A DNA stretch of 64,000 nucleotides from Pseudomonadota bacterium (lineage in GTDB: Bacteria > Myxococcota_A > Polyangia > Polyangiales > Polyangiaceae), in contig JAEYWK010000205.1 in the NCBI GenBank assembly GCA_023431345.1, positions 62,001 to 126,000 on the forward strand, given 5' to 3'. Of the stretch, positions 9,072 through 18,012 are shown piece after piece (positions within the stretch are counted from its first letter, which is position 1; each line of letters opens with the position of its first letter). A program made the translations under genes and the position numbers. The notes under the pieces are model-generated. The model worked only from the letters and a program-made list of their open reading frames with translations, was not told where the DNA came from and did not search any database.

Positions 9072-10289
9072 TCAGCCAACTTCGCGCTCGTCGTCCGCGG
9101 CCAAAGCCCGCTGCGTGCCGCTGATGCGGGCGCTCGGCGGCTGGGCGGCCTGATCGACCAGCTCTTGCATCTGCGACCACGTCGTATCCCAAGACATCCG
9201 CGATAGGAACTGATCGGCTCGTCGCAGCAGCCTGTCGCGAGGCTCGCTGAGGGCCGCCTCGCACGCGGCTACGAAATCACGGGGAGTGTCGGCGATGCGC
9301 GCGAGCCCTTGCACGGAGTAGGGACGCACCACGTCGCGAATGGACGTAGACACGACCGGCTTGCCCGCCGCCAAGTATTCAGGCGTCTTGGTCGGGCTGA
9401 TGAAGCGTGTGGCTTCGTTCTTGGCGAACGGTAGCAGCGCGACGTCCCAGCCCGTGAGGTAGCTCGGCAGCTCCGCGTACGACTTGGCCCCCAGGTAGTG
9501 GATGTTCGGCAGGCGAGGGAGGTCCGCGGGATCGATCTTGACGACAGGGCCGATCAAGACGAGCTGCCACTCGGGTTTGGCCCGCGCCACGCCTTCGAGC
9601 AAGCTCAAGTCCATGCGCTCGTCGATGACGCCGAAGAAGCCGAGCCGGGGCCCTGGGATCGAGCGCTGATCCGCCGGCTCTTCGAGGCCGCCACGGGCGC
9701 GACCGAAGTGCTTGGCGTCGACGCTGCTGGGAAACGCGTGAATGTTGCGATGAAGCTGGCGCTTCGCCTCGAACAAGGCTTGCCCGCCGGTGAAGACGAC
9801 GTCGGCGAGCTCGAACAGCTCGGCTTCGCGTTGGATGAGCTGCTTCGGCGCGCCTTTGAAGGCTGACAGCTCGTCCATGCAGTCATAGACTCGGGCGCGC
9901 GGCTCGAGCGCGCGCGCGATGGGCAGCGCCATCGGGGTATAGAACCACTGCACGTGGCTCGAAATCTGCTGCTCTTCGGCCAGCTGGACGAGCAGCTGAG
10001 ATTGAACGCGCTCTTGCTCATCTTCGGAAAGGCCGCGCCGCAGGTGCGGCACCACGACGTTCACGTTCGTGGCGGGATCCAGCGAGACATCCAACCACGC
10101 GTGCGCGCGCGCCTCGCCGGCGTCTTCGATGAAGGCGTCTTCGACGATAGGCTCTTCGATGAAGAACACGCGACGCGAGCGCGCGCAGCGGCTCAGTAAG
10201 TGCTGAGGTCGCTGGAAAACGAAATGCCACCGCAAGTGGGAGAAGCAGACTATGTCGTAGCTCGCGGAAACTTCGTTGGCGGGTTGCAT
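9072..10289 (-). CDS. Glycosyltransferase, GT-B fold (GT4/group 1 type)
   Basis: A 405-aa cytoplasmic glycosyltransferase. Near the N-terminus it has IVCFSHLRWHFVFQRPQHLLSR, the signature of group-1 transferases often found beside UDP-galactopyranose mutase genes. The C-terminal donor-binding half has a typical ISPTKTPEYLAAGKPVVST motif, including the conserved Glu. An ATG at 10289 begins just before the first beta strand, and the longer frame upstream looks non-coding. It is first of a two-gene operon with the GH1-like gene and divergent from the GH2 gene. Donor and acceptor sugars are unknown. Confidence 0.88.
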   Translation of the reverse strand: MQPANEVSASYDIVCFSHLRWHFVFQRPQHLLSRCARSRRVFFIEEPIVEDAFIEDAGEARAHAWLDVSLDPATNVNVVVPHLRRGLSEDEQERVQSQLLVQLAEEQQISSHVQWFYTPMALPIARALEPRARVYDCMDELSAFKGAPKQLIQREAELFELADVVFTGGQALFEAKRQLHRNIHAFPSSVDAKHFGRARGGLEEPADQRSIPGPRLGFFGVIDERMDLSLLEGVARAKPEWQLVLIGPVVKIDPADLPRLPNIHYLGAKSYAELPSYLTGWDVALLPFAKNEATRFISPTKTPEYLAAGKPVVSTSIRDVVRPYSVQGLARIADTPRDFVAACEAALSEPRDRLLRRADQFLSRMSWDTTWSQMQELVDQAAQPPSARISGTQRALAADDEREVG

Positions 10290-10475
10290 CGCCTGCGCTG
10301 TCAGCACGCCGCATGCCAACGATGCGGCCGATCTCCCCGCCGCTTTCCGCGGACCCGTGACTCGATTGCCCGCAGAGACGCGCGACAAGTTTGTTTCCCT
10401 GGGGCGCAATGGGCGAGACAGCTCGAGCTCAAATTGAGAGTCGACATTTCGGCGTCACGCACTACGTTGTTGGAC

Positions 10476-12368
10476 GTGCCCCGTCGGTACCAAACGCGCA
10501 TTGGGGTTTTGGACTCGTCACCTCCGCCGACACCCGGCAGTGGAGCGCCGGAAGGAGATCCGCTCGGCTACCCGCGCCCGCAGTTGCGTCGCGACTCTTG
10601 GCAATCGCTCAACGGCGAATGGCAATTCGCCTTGGATCACGACGCGTCCGTGTCGCGGCCGAGTCAGGTGGAGTGGCTCCAGCGCATCGTCGTCCCGTTT
10701 GCGCCCGAAACATCGCAGAGCGGCATCGCCGATACCGGGCTCTACCGGGCTTGTTGGTATCGGCGCTGGTTCGGGTCGCCTCCACTGGCGGCCGATGAGC
10801 GGCTCATCCTCCACTTCGGCGCGGTCGACTACCACGCTACGGTTTGGTTGAATGGCGTCCGCCTCGGAGAGCACGAAGGTGGCTACGCTCCGTTCTCGTT
10901 CGACGTCACCGACCATCTCGATCCAGCCGCTTCCGAGCAAGAGCTGGTGGTGCGCGCCGAAGACGACCCGACGGATCTCGAAAAGCCTCGCGGCAAGCAA
11001 GACTGGCAGCTCAATCCCCACTCGATTTGGTATCCGCGCACGACCGGCATTTGGCAAACGGTTTGGCTCGAGCGAGTTCCCGTCACTCGCCTCACGAGCC
11101 TGACGTGGACCTCGAACGTGGAACGCTGGGAAATCAGCCTCGACGCGGCGGTCATGGCGCCGCTCGGCAGCAAGCTGCGCTTGGGAGTCAAGCTCTGGGT
11201 AGATGATCTGATCCTCGCGCACGATGAGTATTTGGTCGTCGCGGGAGAGGTGCATCGGCGCATCGCGCTCTCCGATCCGGGCATCGATGACTTTCGAAAC
11301 GAGCTGCTCTGGAGCCCGGCTACCCCTCGCTTGATCGAAGCCGAGCTGGAGCTCACCGACATGAGCGGAAGGCGGATCGACTGCGTGCGCAGCTACACCG
11401 CGCTGCGCACCGTCGCCGTTCATCGCGATCGGTTTCTCGTGAACGGGCGCCCCTACATGCTGCGCATGGTGCTCGACCAGGGCTATTGGCCCGAAACGGG
11501 CCTCACCGCCCCGAGCGACGAGGCCATCCGGCGTGACATAGAGCTGGTCAAGGCCATGGGCTTCAACGGAGTGCGGAAGCACCAGAAGATCGAGTCTCCG
11601 CGCTTTCTCTACTGGTGCGACAGGCTAGGCCTATTGGTGTGGGAAGAGATGCCGAGCGCCTACCGCTTCTCCAAGCGCTCCGTCGAGCGCCTGACGCAGC
11701 AATGGATGGAGATCCTCGAGCGTGACGTCAGTCATCCGTGCATCATGGCCTGGGTGCCATTCAACGAGTCGTGGGGCGTCCCGAATTTGCCCGACAGCGC
11801 ACCCGAGCGAAATTACGTGCGCGCCCTGTATTATCTGACGAAAACTCACGACCCCTCGCGGCCCGTGGTCGGTAATGACGGCTGGGAGAGCGTCGCGACC
11901 GACATCATCGGCATTCACGACTACGACCCAGACTACGAGCGCCTGGGGCGGCGCTACTTCGCCCACGACGTGGTGCCTCGACTGTTCAAGCGCGAGCGCC
12001 CCGCCGGCCGCGCGCTCGTGCTCGAGGGCCACTCCAAGCGAGAGCACCCGATCGTGCTCTCCGAGTTTGGAGGCATCGCCCTCAGCAAAGACGCCGGGGC
12101 GTGGGGCTACACGCGTGCGAGCGGCGTCGAAGCTTTCCAGTCGTCGTTCCGGCGCCTGCTGCGGGTGGTGCGCAGGCTCGAGGCGCTGTCGGGCTTCTGC
12201 TACACGCAGTTGACCGACACTTACCAAGAAGCCAATGGCTTGCTTTATGCAGACCGTACGCCCAAGCTCCCGCTCGAGGTCATCCAGCGCGCCGTCTTGG
12301 GCGTGGACGAGGATCCCAGAATTCCTCCCATCATGATCGACGCGGGCGGCCCGGAGCCTGAATCATGA
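10476..12368 (+). CDS. Glycoside hydrolase family 2 (beta-galactosidase/beta-glucuronidase-like)
   Basis: About 630 aa. An N-terminal sugar-binding jelly-roll begins at SLNGEWQFALD, followed by the immunoglobulin-like domain and then the TIM barrel (LVWEEMP...). The catalytic acid/base is the Glu of WVPFNESWG and the nucleophile is the Glu of VLSEFGG, so it should be active. No signal peptide is visible, so it is probably cytoplasmic. The start is uncertain: GTG at 10476 is proposed, TTG at 10509 is possible, and the frame upstream looks non-coding. Its TGA overlaps the ATG of the next small ORF (ATGA at 12365-12368). Exact sugar specificity cannot be assigned. Confidence 0.9.
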   Translation: MPRRYQTRIGVLDSSPPPTPGSGAPEGDPLGYPRPQLRRDSWQSLNGEWQFALDHDASVSRPSQVEWLQRIVVPFAPETSQSGIADTGLYRACWYRRWFGSPPLAADERLILHFGAVDYHATVWLNGVRLGEHEGGYAPFSFDVTDHLDPAASEQELVVRAEDDPTDLEKPRGKQDWQLNPHSIWYPRTTGIWQTVWLERVPVTRLTSLTWTSNVERWEISLDAAVMAPLGSKLRLGVKLWVDDLILAHDEYLVVAGEVHRRIALSDPGIDDFRNELLWSPATPRLIEAELELTDMSGRRIDCVRSYTALRTVAVHRDRFLVNGRPYMLRMVLDQGYWPETGLTAPSDEAIRRDIELVKAMGFNGVRKHQKIESPRFLYWCDRLGLLVWEEMPSAYRFSKRSVERLTQQWMEILERDVSHPCIMAWVPFNESWGVPNLPDSAPERNYVRALYYLTKTHDPSRPVVGNDGWESVATDIIGIHDYDPDYERLGRRYFAHDVVPRLFKRERPAGRALVLEGHSKREHPIVLSEFGGIALSKDAGAWGYTRASGVEAFQSSFRRLLRVVRRLEALSGFCYTQLTDTYQEANGLLYADRTPKLPLEVIQRAVLGVDEDPRIPPIMIDAGGPEPES

Positions 12369-12538
12369 CCAAGCCCGTTGATGCCGACGTCGTTCGTAAA
12401 GCCCTCGAAACTGCGGCCGCCCTCGAGCGCGCCGCGCAGTCCGCTTGGGAAGAGCGCAGCCGCGCGGTCGAGCTGTTCGAAAGCGGACGTCAGCCCCGAT
12501 CCGAGCTGATGGGGAGCAACGAAAATCGAGAAATCTAG
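12365..12538 (+). CDS. 57-aa helical protein coupled to the GH2 gene, unknown function
   Basis: A short reading frame whose ATG overlaps the GH2 stop codon (ATGA), suggesting translational coupling. The peptide is highly charged and Ala-rich, predicted to form one long amphipathic helix (residues ~5-40, heptad-like LETAAALERAAQSAWEE), with a polar tail. No family was recognised. It ends 114 bp before kaiC on the same strand. Overlap, helical bias and codon use matching its neighbours support it, but a chance frame in GC-rich DNA cannot be ruled out. Confidence 0.5.
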   Translation: MTKPVDADVVRKALETAAALERAAQSAWEERSRAVELFESGRQPRSELMGSNENREI

Positions 12539-12652
12539 CGTGGCGCTTTGGCGCAGCGTGGCGCCCGCGCTCGGGCGATCTGGCGAGGCCCGGCTGTAGC
12601 AATTTTGTCGTGTTGCAGCGGCAGATCCGCGGTAAGACCGCGAGGTCAACCG

Positions 12653-14419
12653 ATGCCCCAACGCTCCGCCACGCGACGTCGCGTCGCACCCGCTAACGCT
12701 CCCGCTACCCTCCGCAAAGTGCCGACCGGGATTGCGGGCTTCGACGAAGTTACGCACGGAGGCGTCCCTGAAGGCCGCACGACGCTGATCTGCGGCGCGG
12801 CAGGCTGCGGCAAGACGCTGTTCGGGATGCAGTTTCTCATACGCGGCGCGCTCGATCACGGGGAGCCGGGCGCCTTCGTCGCCTTCGAAGAGGCCGAGGA
12901 AGATCTGGCGAAGAACGTCGCCTCGCTCGGCTTCGACGTCAAAGACCTCGAGCGCCGCGGCCTGTTGTCCGTCGATCATATCCGCGTCGAGCGCTCCGAA
13001 ATCGAGGAGAACGGTGAATACGACCTGGAAGGTCTGTTCATTCGTTTGGGGCTCGCGCTCGACACGGTCAAGGCCAAGCGCCTGGTGATCGACACGCTCG
13101 AGACGATCTTCGGCGGGCTCACCAACTACGGCCTCCTGCGCTCCGAGCTCAAGCGCCTGTTCAACTGGCTGAAAGAGCGCGGCGTGACGACGATCGTGAC
13201 CGCCGAGCGCGGTGACGGTACGCTGACGCGACACGGCCTCGAAGAGTACGTGTCTGACTGCGTGGTGCTGCTCGATCACCGCGTGAACGATCAGATCTCC
13301 ACGCGGCGCATGCGCGTCGTGAAGTACCGCGGCTCCACCCACGGCAGTAACGAATACCCATTCCTGATCGATCGCGACGGGCTGACGGTCGTGCCGATCA
13401 CGGCCGCTGAGCTCGAGCACACCGTCAGCAATGAGCGAGTGAGCTCCGGAATACCGGGCCTCGACGAGATGTTGGGCGGGGGTGGTTACTACCGCGGAAG
13501 CACCGTGCTCGTGTCGGGCACCGCCGGCTCCGGCAAGAGCAGCCTGGCCGCACATCTGGCTCACGCTACCTGCGCGGCCGGCGAGCGCTGCCTCTACGTG
13601 TCCTATGAAGAGTCCGCCGCGCAAATCATGCGCAACATGGGCACCATCGGGCTTGGCTTGGAGCGGCACGTGAAGGGCGGCCTGCTGCGCATCACCTCAC
13701 ACCGTCCTACCAGCTTGGGGCTGGAGGGCCATCTGGCGATCCTGCACAAGGTGACGACTGAGTTCGAGCCCCAGTCCGTGATCATCGATCCGGTGGGGAC
13801 GATGGCCAGCGCTGGCGCGGCCTATGACGCGCATCTGATGCTGGTGCGCGTGATCGACTTTTACAAGAACCGCGGCATCACCGTACTGCTTACCAGTTTG
13901 ACACACGGCGGAGAAGCGATGGAAGCCACGGACATGGCAGTCTCTTCCCTCGTGGACACCTGGATCCTCGTCAAGTCGATCGAAATGAACGGCGAGCGGA
14001 CGCGGGGGCTCTACATTCTGAAATCGCGGGGCACGGCGCACTCCAATCAAGTGCGCGAGTTCGTGATCACTCGAGATGGCGTGCGCTTGGAGGAGCCTTA
14101 CATCGGCCCCGAAGGCGTGCTCACCGGCTCCGCGCGCTTGATGCAGGAAGCGCGTGATGCCGTGGCGGCGCGTGAGCGCGACCTCGAGAAGCGACGCGCC
14201 CAGCGGCTACTCGAGCGCAAGCACGCGCTCTTGGAGCAGCGCATCGCCGAGCTGCGTGCCGAATTTGCGGCCGAGGAGCTGGAGCTCCAGGCCGCCATCC
14301 GGTCCGCGGAGGACGCGGAGGAACAGCGTGCCGCCAACCGCGAACGCATGGCCCGCCTGCGAGGGGGCCGCGGCAACACCGTAAGCACGCCGAAGTTGGC
14401 GGGGCGGAGAAAGAAGTAA
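12653..14419 (+). CDS. kaiC: KaiC-like double RecA-domain ATPase
   Basis: A 588-aa member of the KaiC family of autokinase/ATPases. It has two RecA-like domains: Walker A GAAGCGKT at residues 48-55 with catalytic Glu pair FEE at 79-80, and Walker A GTAGSGKS at 289-296 with YEE at 319-320. The segment matching the KaiC phosphorylation pair reads SSLVDT, putting Ser431-Ser432 in place of the cyanobacterial Ser431-Thr432. Residues ~490-588 form an added Arg/Glu-rich coiled-coil tail absent from standard cyanobacterial KaiC. The ATG at 12653 was chosen because the frame upstream resembles no protein. kaiB begins 5 bp after its stop. A role in timing or stress signalling is inference. Confidence 0.93.
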   Translation: MPQRSATRRRVAPANAPATLRKVPTGIAGFDEVTHGGVPEGRTTLICGAAGCGKTLFGMQFLIRGALDHGEPGAFVAFEEAEEDLAKNVASLGFDVKDLERRGLLSVDHIRVERSEIEENGEYDLEGLFIRLGLALDTVKAKRLVIDTLETIFGGLTNYGLLRSELKRLFNWLKERGVTTIVTAERGDGTLTRHGLEEYVSDCVVLLDHRVNDQISTRRMRVVKYRGSTHGSNEYPFLIDRDGLTVVPITAAELEHTVSNERVSSGIPGLDEMLGGGGYYRGSTVLVSGTAGSGKSSLAAHLAHATCAAGERCLYVSYEESAAQIMRNMGTIGLGLERHVKGGLLRITSHRPTSLGLEGHLAILHKVTTEFEPQSVIIDPVGTMASAGAAYDAHLMLVRVIDFYKNRGITVLLTSLTHGGEAMEATDMAVSSLVDTWILVKSIEMNGERTRGLYILKSRGTAHSNQVREFVITRDGVRLEEPYIGPEGVLTGSARLMQEARDAVAARERDLEKRRAQRLLERKHALLEQRIAELRAEFAAEELELQAAIRSAEDAEEQRAANRERMARLRGGRGNTVSTPKLAGRRKK

Positions 14420-14424
14420 ACGCC

Positions 14425-14823
14425 ATGGCAGCCAAGAAGGTCGTCAAGAAGGTGGTGAAGGCGGCGAAGCCGGCGAGCGCCGCCCGGCCCGCGAAGTCGG
14501 CGAAGCTCTCCACGGCCAGGGCCTCTAGCGCCAAGGACGGCCAGTGGAACTTGAGGCTCTACGTCGCGGGTGACTCGCCGCGTTCACGCACGGCGCTCGC
14601 GAACCTGCGGAAGCTGTGCGAGGCCCAGCTCAAGGGCAACTACGACATCGAGGTCATCGACCTGACGAAGCGTCCCGACCTGGCCAAGGCCGACCAAATC
14701 TTGGCCGTGCCCACCTTGATTCGAAAGATCCCGGAGCCGATGAAGCGCGTCATCGGCGACCTGTCCAACGCCGACCGCGCAGTCATCGCGCTCGACTTGG
14801 AGCGATCGGTGTCGGACGGATGA
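14425..14823 (+). CDS. kaiB: KaiB-domain protein
   Basis: A 132-aa protein. Residues ~1-35 are Lys/Ala-rich and basic. The remainder is a KaiB thioredoxin-like domain starting WNLRLYVAGDSPRS, followed by LANLRKLCEAQL, YDIEVIDLTKRPDLA and ILAVPTLIRKIPEP, all in the order seen in KaiB. In cyanobacteria, fold-switched KaiB binds phosphorylated KaiC; the KaiC next door is the likely partner. It sits in a tight operon, 5 bp after kaiC and 4 bp before the PAS kinase gene. The basic extension is unusual and might bind nucleic acid or the KaiC acidic tail, which is speculation. Confidence 0.93.
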   Translation: MAAKKVVKKVVKAAKPASAARPAKSAKLSTARASSAKDGQWNLRLYVAGDSPRSRTALANLRKLCEAQLKGNYDIEVIDLTKRPDLAKADQILAVPTLIRKIPEPMKRVIGDLSNADRAVIALDLERSVSDG

Positions 14824-14827
14824 AGCC

Positions 14828-16477
14828 ATGGCACGCTCGACCAGCGACGGCGGCCGTGTGGCTCACAGCGTAGAAGAGGCTCAGGCTACGCTCGACGCCA
14901 TCGCGGCCGGTCACGTCGACGCGGTCGTGGTGCATGGTCCGCACGGCCCGCAGGTGTTCCATCTGGAGGGGCCTGATCACCCCTTCCGTACCCTGGTGGA
15001 GCGCATGCAAGAAGGGGCGCTCACGCTCTCCGAGGACGGCACCATCCTCTACGCCAACGCCTACTTGGCGCAGCTGCTGCGTTTGCCGGTGGAGGAGGTG
15101 ATCGGCCAACCGCTGACGCAGCTCGTCCCTTCGCGCTACCAGGCCACCGTGCGCTCGCTCGTGCAAGAGGGCATGACGCACGCCGTGAAGGGCCAGATTC
15201 GCCTGCAGGCGCGCGAGGACGCGATCCCGGTGCAGCTCACCTTGAGCCCGCTGCTGGGCGGCAGCGCCTCCACCTGCTGCGGTGTCGTGTTCGACTTGCG
15301 TGAACGGGAGCTGGCGGAGGCGGCGCACTCGGCGTTGATCGCGGCCGAGCAGGCCAGCCTCGCCAAGGATCAGTTTCTGGCCGTGCTCAGTCACGAGCTG
15401 CGCTCGCCGCTCAACGCGATGCTGGGCTGGGCGCAGATCCTCTTGAACGACTCATCGCTCAACGAAGGGGCTCGACGAGCCGCGCAGACGATCGAGCGTA
15501 ACGCGCGGACCCAAGCCCAACTCATCGGCGATTTGTTGGACATCTCGCGGATCATCGCCGGCAAGCTCAACCTGGAAATGACGAGCCTCGAGCTTGGCTC
15601 GCTCACCGAGGCGGTCATCTCTGCGGCGCGACCGGCAGTCGCGCAGCGGCGCCTCGAGCTGACTTACCAGATGCTGGAGGACGTCGACGTCTACGGTGAC
15701 TCCACCCGCATCCAGCAGATAGTCACCAACCTGCTCAACAACGCGGTCAAGTTCACCGAAGCAGGGGGGCGAATCGAAGTCACGCTCAAGCGTGACGGAC
15801 ACGTCGCCGAGTTGTCGGTTCGCGACACCGGCATCGGCATGAGCCCCGAGCTGTTGCAGCGCGTGTTCGACGTCTTTCATCAAGGCGGCACGGCCCAGCG
15901 CCGCAAGGGCGGCTTGGGGCTGGGCCTGGCCATCGCCAAACAACTCGCGGAGGCGCACGGCGGCAGCTTGACGGCCGCGAGCGCTGGTGAGGGCGCGGGC
16001 TCGGTGTTCACGCTGCGCGTGCCGGTCGCGGCGAAGTCTGCTCGGCCCCCCGCGCAAGCCTTCGAGCCGCAGGGCGAGCTGGAGGGCGTGCGCATCTTGG
16101 CTGTCGACGACGAGCAGGACAACCTCGAGCTCGTGAGCTACCTGCTCGAGCGAGCGGGCGCTCGCGTGATCGGCGCGGACTCGGCAGAGCGCGCGCTGCA
16201 GCTGCTCGAGCAAGGGTCGTTCGACATCATGATCAGCGACATTGGTCTTCAGGATCAGGACGGCCTGGACTTGATGCGAGAGATCCGCGCGCGCGGTCAC
16301 GTCGCTGCAAAGCTGCCTGCGGTCGCGCTCACTGGCTACGCTGGCCGACACGACGTGCACCTGGTCAGCGCCGCTGGCTATCAAAAGCACCTTGCCAAAC
16401 CGGTGGACGCGGCCACGCTGCTCAAGACGATTTCCTCGCTGGTTGCCGAGAGCCGCGCGTCAGCCCAGCGTCCGTAG
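14828..16477 (+). CDS. Kai-linked PAS hybrid sensor histidine kinase
   Basis: A 549-aa soluble kinase. An N-terminal segment (VEEAQATLDAIAAGHVDAVVV) recurs in kinases encoded beside kaiBC genes. It is followed by a PAS domain (~50-155) and HisKA with the acceptor His at ~189 (FLAVLSHELRSPL). Next come a HATPase with IVTNLLNNAVKF and GLGLGLAIA, and a receiver with Asp in IMISDIGLQ. It is cotranscribed with kaiC-kaiB (4-bp gap), so it likely reads or sets KaiC state in the way SasA does in cyanobacteria, but through PAS rather than a KaiB-like sensor. The output regulator is not in the operon. Confidence 0.92.
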   Translation: MARSTSDGGRVAHSVEEAQATLDAIAAGHVDAVVVHGPHGPQVFHLEGPDHPFRTLVERMQEGALTLSEDGTILYANAYLAQLLRLPVEEVIGQPLTQLVPSRYQATVRSLVQEGMTHAVKGQIRLQAREDAIPVQLTLSPLLGGSASTCCGVVFDLRERELAEAAHSALIAAEQASLAKDQFLAVLSHELRSPLNAMLGWAQILLNDSSLNEGARRAAQTIERNARTQAQLIGDLLDISRIIAGKLNLEMTSLELGSLTEAVISAARPAVAQRRLELTYQMLEDVDVYGDSTRIQQIVTNLLNNAVKFTEAGGRIEVTLKRDGHVAELSVRDTGIGMSPELLQRVFDVFHQGGTAQRRKGGLGLGLAIAKQLAEAHGGSLTAASAGEGAGSVFTLRVPVAAKSARPPAQAFEPQGELEGVRILAVDDEQDNLELVSYLLERAGARVIGADSAERALQLLEQGSFDIMISDIGLQDQDGLDLMREIRARGHVAAKLPAVALTGYAGRHDVHLVSAAGYQKHLAKPVDAATLLKTISSLVAESRASAQRP

Positions 16478-16565
16478 CAGGGCCGACACCGGCGTCCGTG
16501 TGTCAGTAGATTAACGGACGCAATGCTCGCTGCCGCCACTGCTCGCCTGGGCGTACAGTGCGTGC

Positions 16566-17021
16566 ATGACCAACTACCTAGTGACGCTGTGCGACAGCTG
16601 TCAGCGGGTCGCGCTCATGGCGATCACCGGGCCCAGCGTCGGCGCTGGGCGCTGCGCCAGCTGCGATGATCCGCTTCGGGTCGTGCCGAGCTGCAGCTAC
16701 CGGCACGGCGACGTCGAGCAGTTCATGGAGCTCAGTCAGATCGTCTCCGACGGCGGCGTCGACGCCGACGACGCGCAGCTGCTCGCCGCCGAGATTGGGC
16801 GCGCGCTAGCGGCCGGAGCCTACCGCGCGAGCTTCGATACCCTGGCGGTGCGCTTGCCAGGGCTTTTGCCTTTGCAGTTGGTGACGGGCGGCAACTTGGC
16901 CGGACAGCGCGCGGCTCTGCACAAGCTGCGGACGATCTTCGAGGCGCTCGCCACGAAGCGCCGCTCGAGCCTCGTTCAGGTCAAGGCTCCCTCGCCTCAG
17001 GCCGCTGGACGTCTGGCCTGA
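16566..17021 (+). CDS. Hypothetical protein with N-terminal zinc-ribbon-like Cys motif
   Basis: A 151-aa protein from ATG 16566. Near the N-terminus, CDSCQ and about 20 residues later CASCD make a CxxC...CxxC pair, typical of a structural zinc site. The middle (residues ~55-90) is acidic and helical, and a basic C-terminus ends at the convergent pqqB gene. No family beyond the Cys pattern was recognised. It is 88 bp after the Kai-linked kinase on the same strand and could be a distal member of that operon. Confidence 0.7.
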   Translation: MTNYLVTLCDSCQRVALMAITGPSVGAGRCASCDDPLRVVPSCSYRHGDVEQFMELSQIVSDGGVDADDAQLLAAEIGRALAAGAYRASFDTLAVRLPGLLPLQLVTGGNLAGQRAALHKLRTIFEALATKRRSSLVQVKAPSPQAAGRLA

Positions 17022-17049
17022 ACCGAACGCGGCTCACTTTCTCGGTTCA
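17019..17049. terminator. Stem-loop between converging genes
   Basis: Perfect 8-bp inverted repeat TGAACCGA (17019-17026) / TCGGTTCA (17042-17049) around a 15-nt loop. The arms contain the stop codons of both convergent genes (16566-17021 plus, pqqB minus). There is no T-run, so a bidirectional terminator is inferred from position and symmetry. Confidence 0.5.
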
Positions 17050-17958
17050 AAACGCGAGCCGCAGGCCGTCTTCCGCCAACTCCCAGCCTTGGGCGCTCAG
17101 CCACGCGCGCTCGGCGGAGCTCGGATCGAGGATGGGGTTGGTGTTGTTGATGTGGGTCAGCAGCTTGCGCCCCACCTCGAGGCTCGCGCACTGCGCGACG
17201 CTGCCCGCCTCGCCGCCGACGGGCAGGTGCGCCATGTCACGCGCGCTGGCGTGACCCAGCTTGGCGTCGATGAGCTCTGTTTCGGACCAGAAGGTGCCGT
17301 CGAGCAAGAGCACGGCCGCTCCCTCCAATTGCTCGCGAACGGGCGCGATCGCGGAGGTGGCGCTCAGGTAGACGGCCTTCGCTGCGCTGGCTCCGCGCAG
17401 CGTGAGGCCCACGTTATCGCCGGCGGACGGCGCCGCGACGGCGGCCAAGTGCAGCGGCGGCTTGCCGGGAGCCGCGAACGGCCGCACGAACACGTCCGAC
17501 CGCTCGCCGCGCGGCCCGAGCAGTTGCTGCTCCTCGCCGAGCGCGAGCGTGCGCCAGACGAGCTGCCCGTCGAAGCGCATCAGCGTGCGCAGCATGCTGT
17601 TTTGCTCGAGGCCGGCCCTCACCTCGGGCGTGGCGTACAGCGAAAGCGGCTGCCCCTCCCGCAGCTGGAGCAGCCCGAGCACGTGATCCAGATCGCCATT
17701 GGTCAACACGACGCCCCGAATGGGCGACCCTCGCTGCGCGCGTGGCCAAAGCGGACGTGTCGCTTCGATCTGGCGGGCGACGTCGGGTGAGGCGTTGATG
17801 AGAAACCAGTCTTGGCCGTTGGCCGAGATCGAAAGCGAATCTTGCGTGCGCGGGGCGAGCTGGCCGAGCCGGGCCCGGGCGCAGTTCGTGCACCCGCAGT
17901 TCCATTGGGGAAAGCCGCCGCCAGCGGCTGAACCGAGCACGCGCATCTCGACGGCCAT
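17047..17958 (-). CDS. pqqB: PQQ biosynthesis protein PqqB (metallo-beta-lactamase fold)
   Basis: A 303-aa protein matching PqqB in length and motifs: GSAAGGGFPQWNC at the N-terminus with a CxCxxC zinc motif (CGCTNC), the altered metallo-hydrolase motif LTNGDLDHVLGL, and HINNTNPILD near the C-terminus. PqqB is thought to act as an iron-dependent hydroxylase on the Glu-Tyr-derived intermediate. It lies about 10 kb from pqqACDE and on the opposite strand, instead of between pqqA and pqqC as is common. It is 54 bp downstream of the zinc alcohol dehydrogenase gene and may be read from that transcript. Confidence 0.93.
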   Translation of the reverse strand: MAVEMRVLGSAAGGGFPQWNCGCTNCARARLGQLAPRTQDSLSISANGQDWFLINASPDVARQIEATRPLWPRAQRGSPIRGVVLTNGDLDHVLGLLQLREGQPLSLYATPEVRAGLEQNSMLRTLMRFDGQLVWRTLALGEEQQLLGPRGERSDVFVRPFAAPGKPPLHLAAVAAPSAGDNVGLTLRGASAAKAVYLSATSAIAPVREQLEGAAVLLLDGTFWSETELIDAKLGHASARDMAHLPVGGEAGSVAQCASLEVGRKLLTHINNTNPILDPSSAERAWLSAQGWELAEDGLRLAF

Positions 17959-18012
17959 CTCGAGCTTGTACCTCGGTTCAGCGCTCTTTTGCGGTTTCTT
18001 ACGTTGCCTCTA

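Noticed and set aside
12245..13669. 474-codon frame opposite kaiC
   Set aside because: Antisense shadow of strong KaiC coding sequence.
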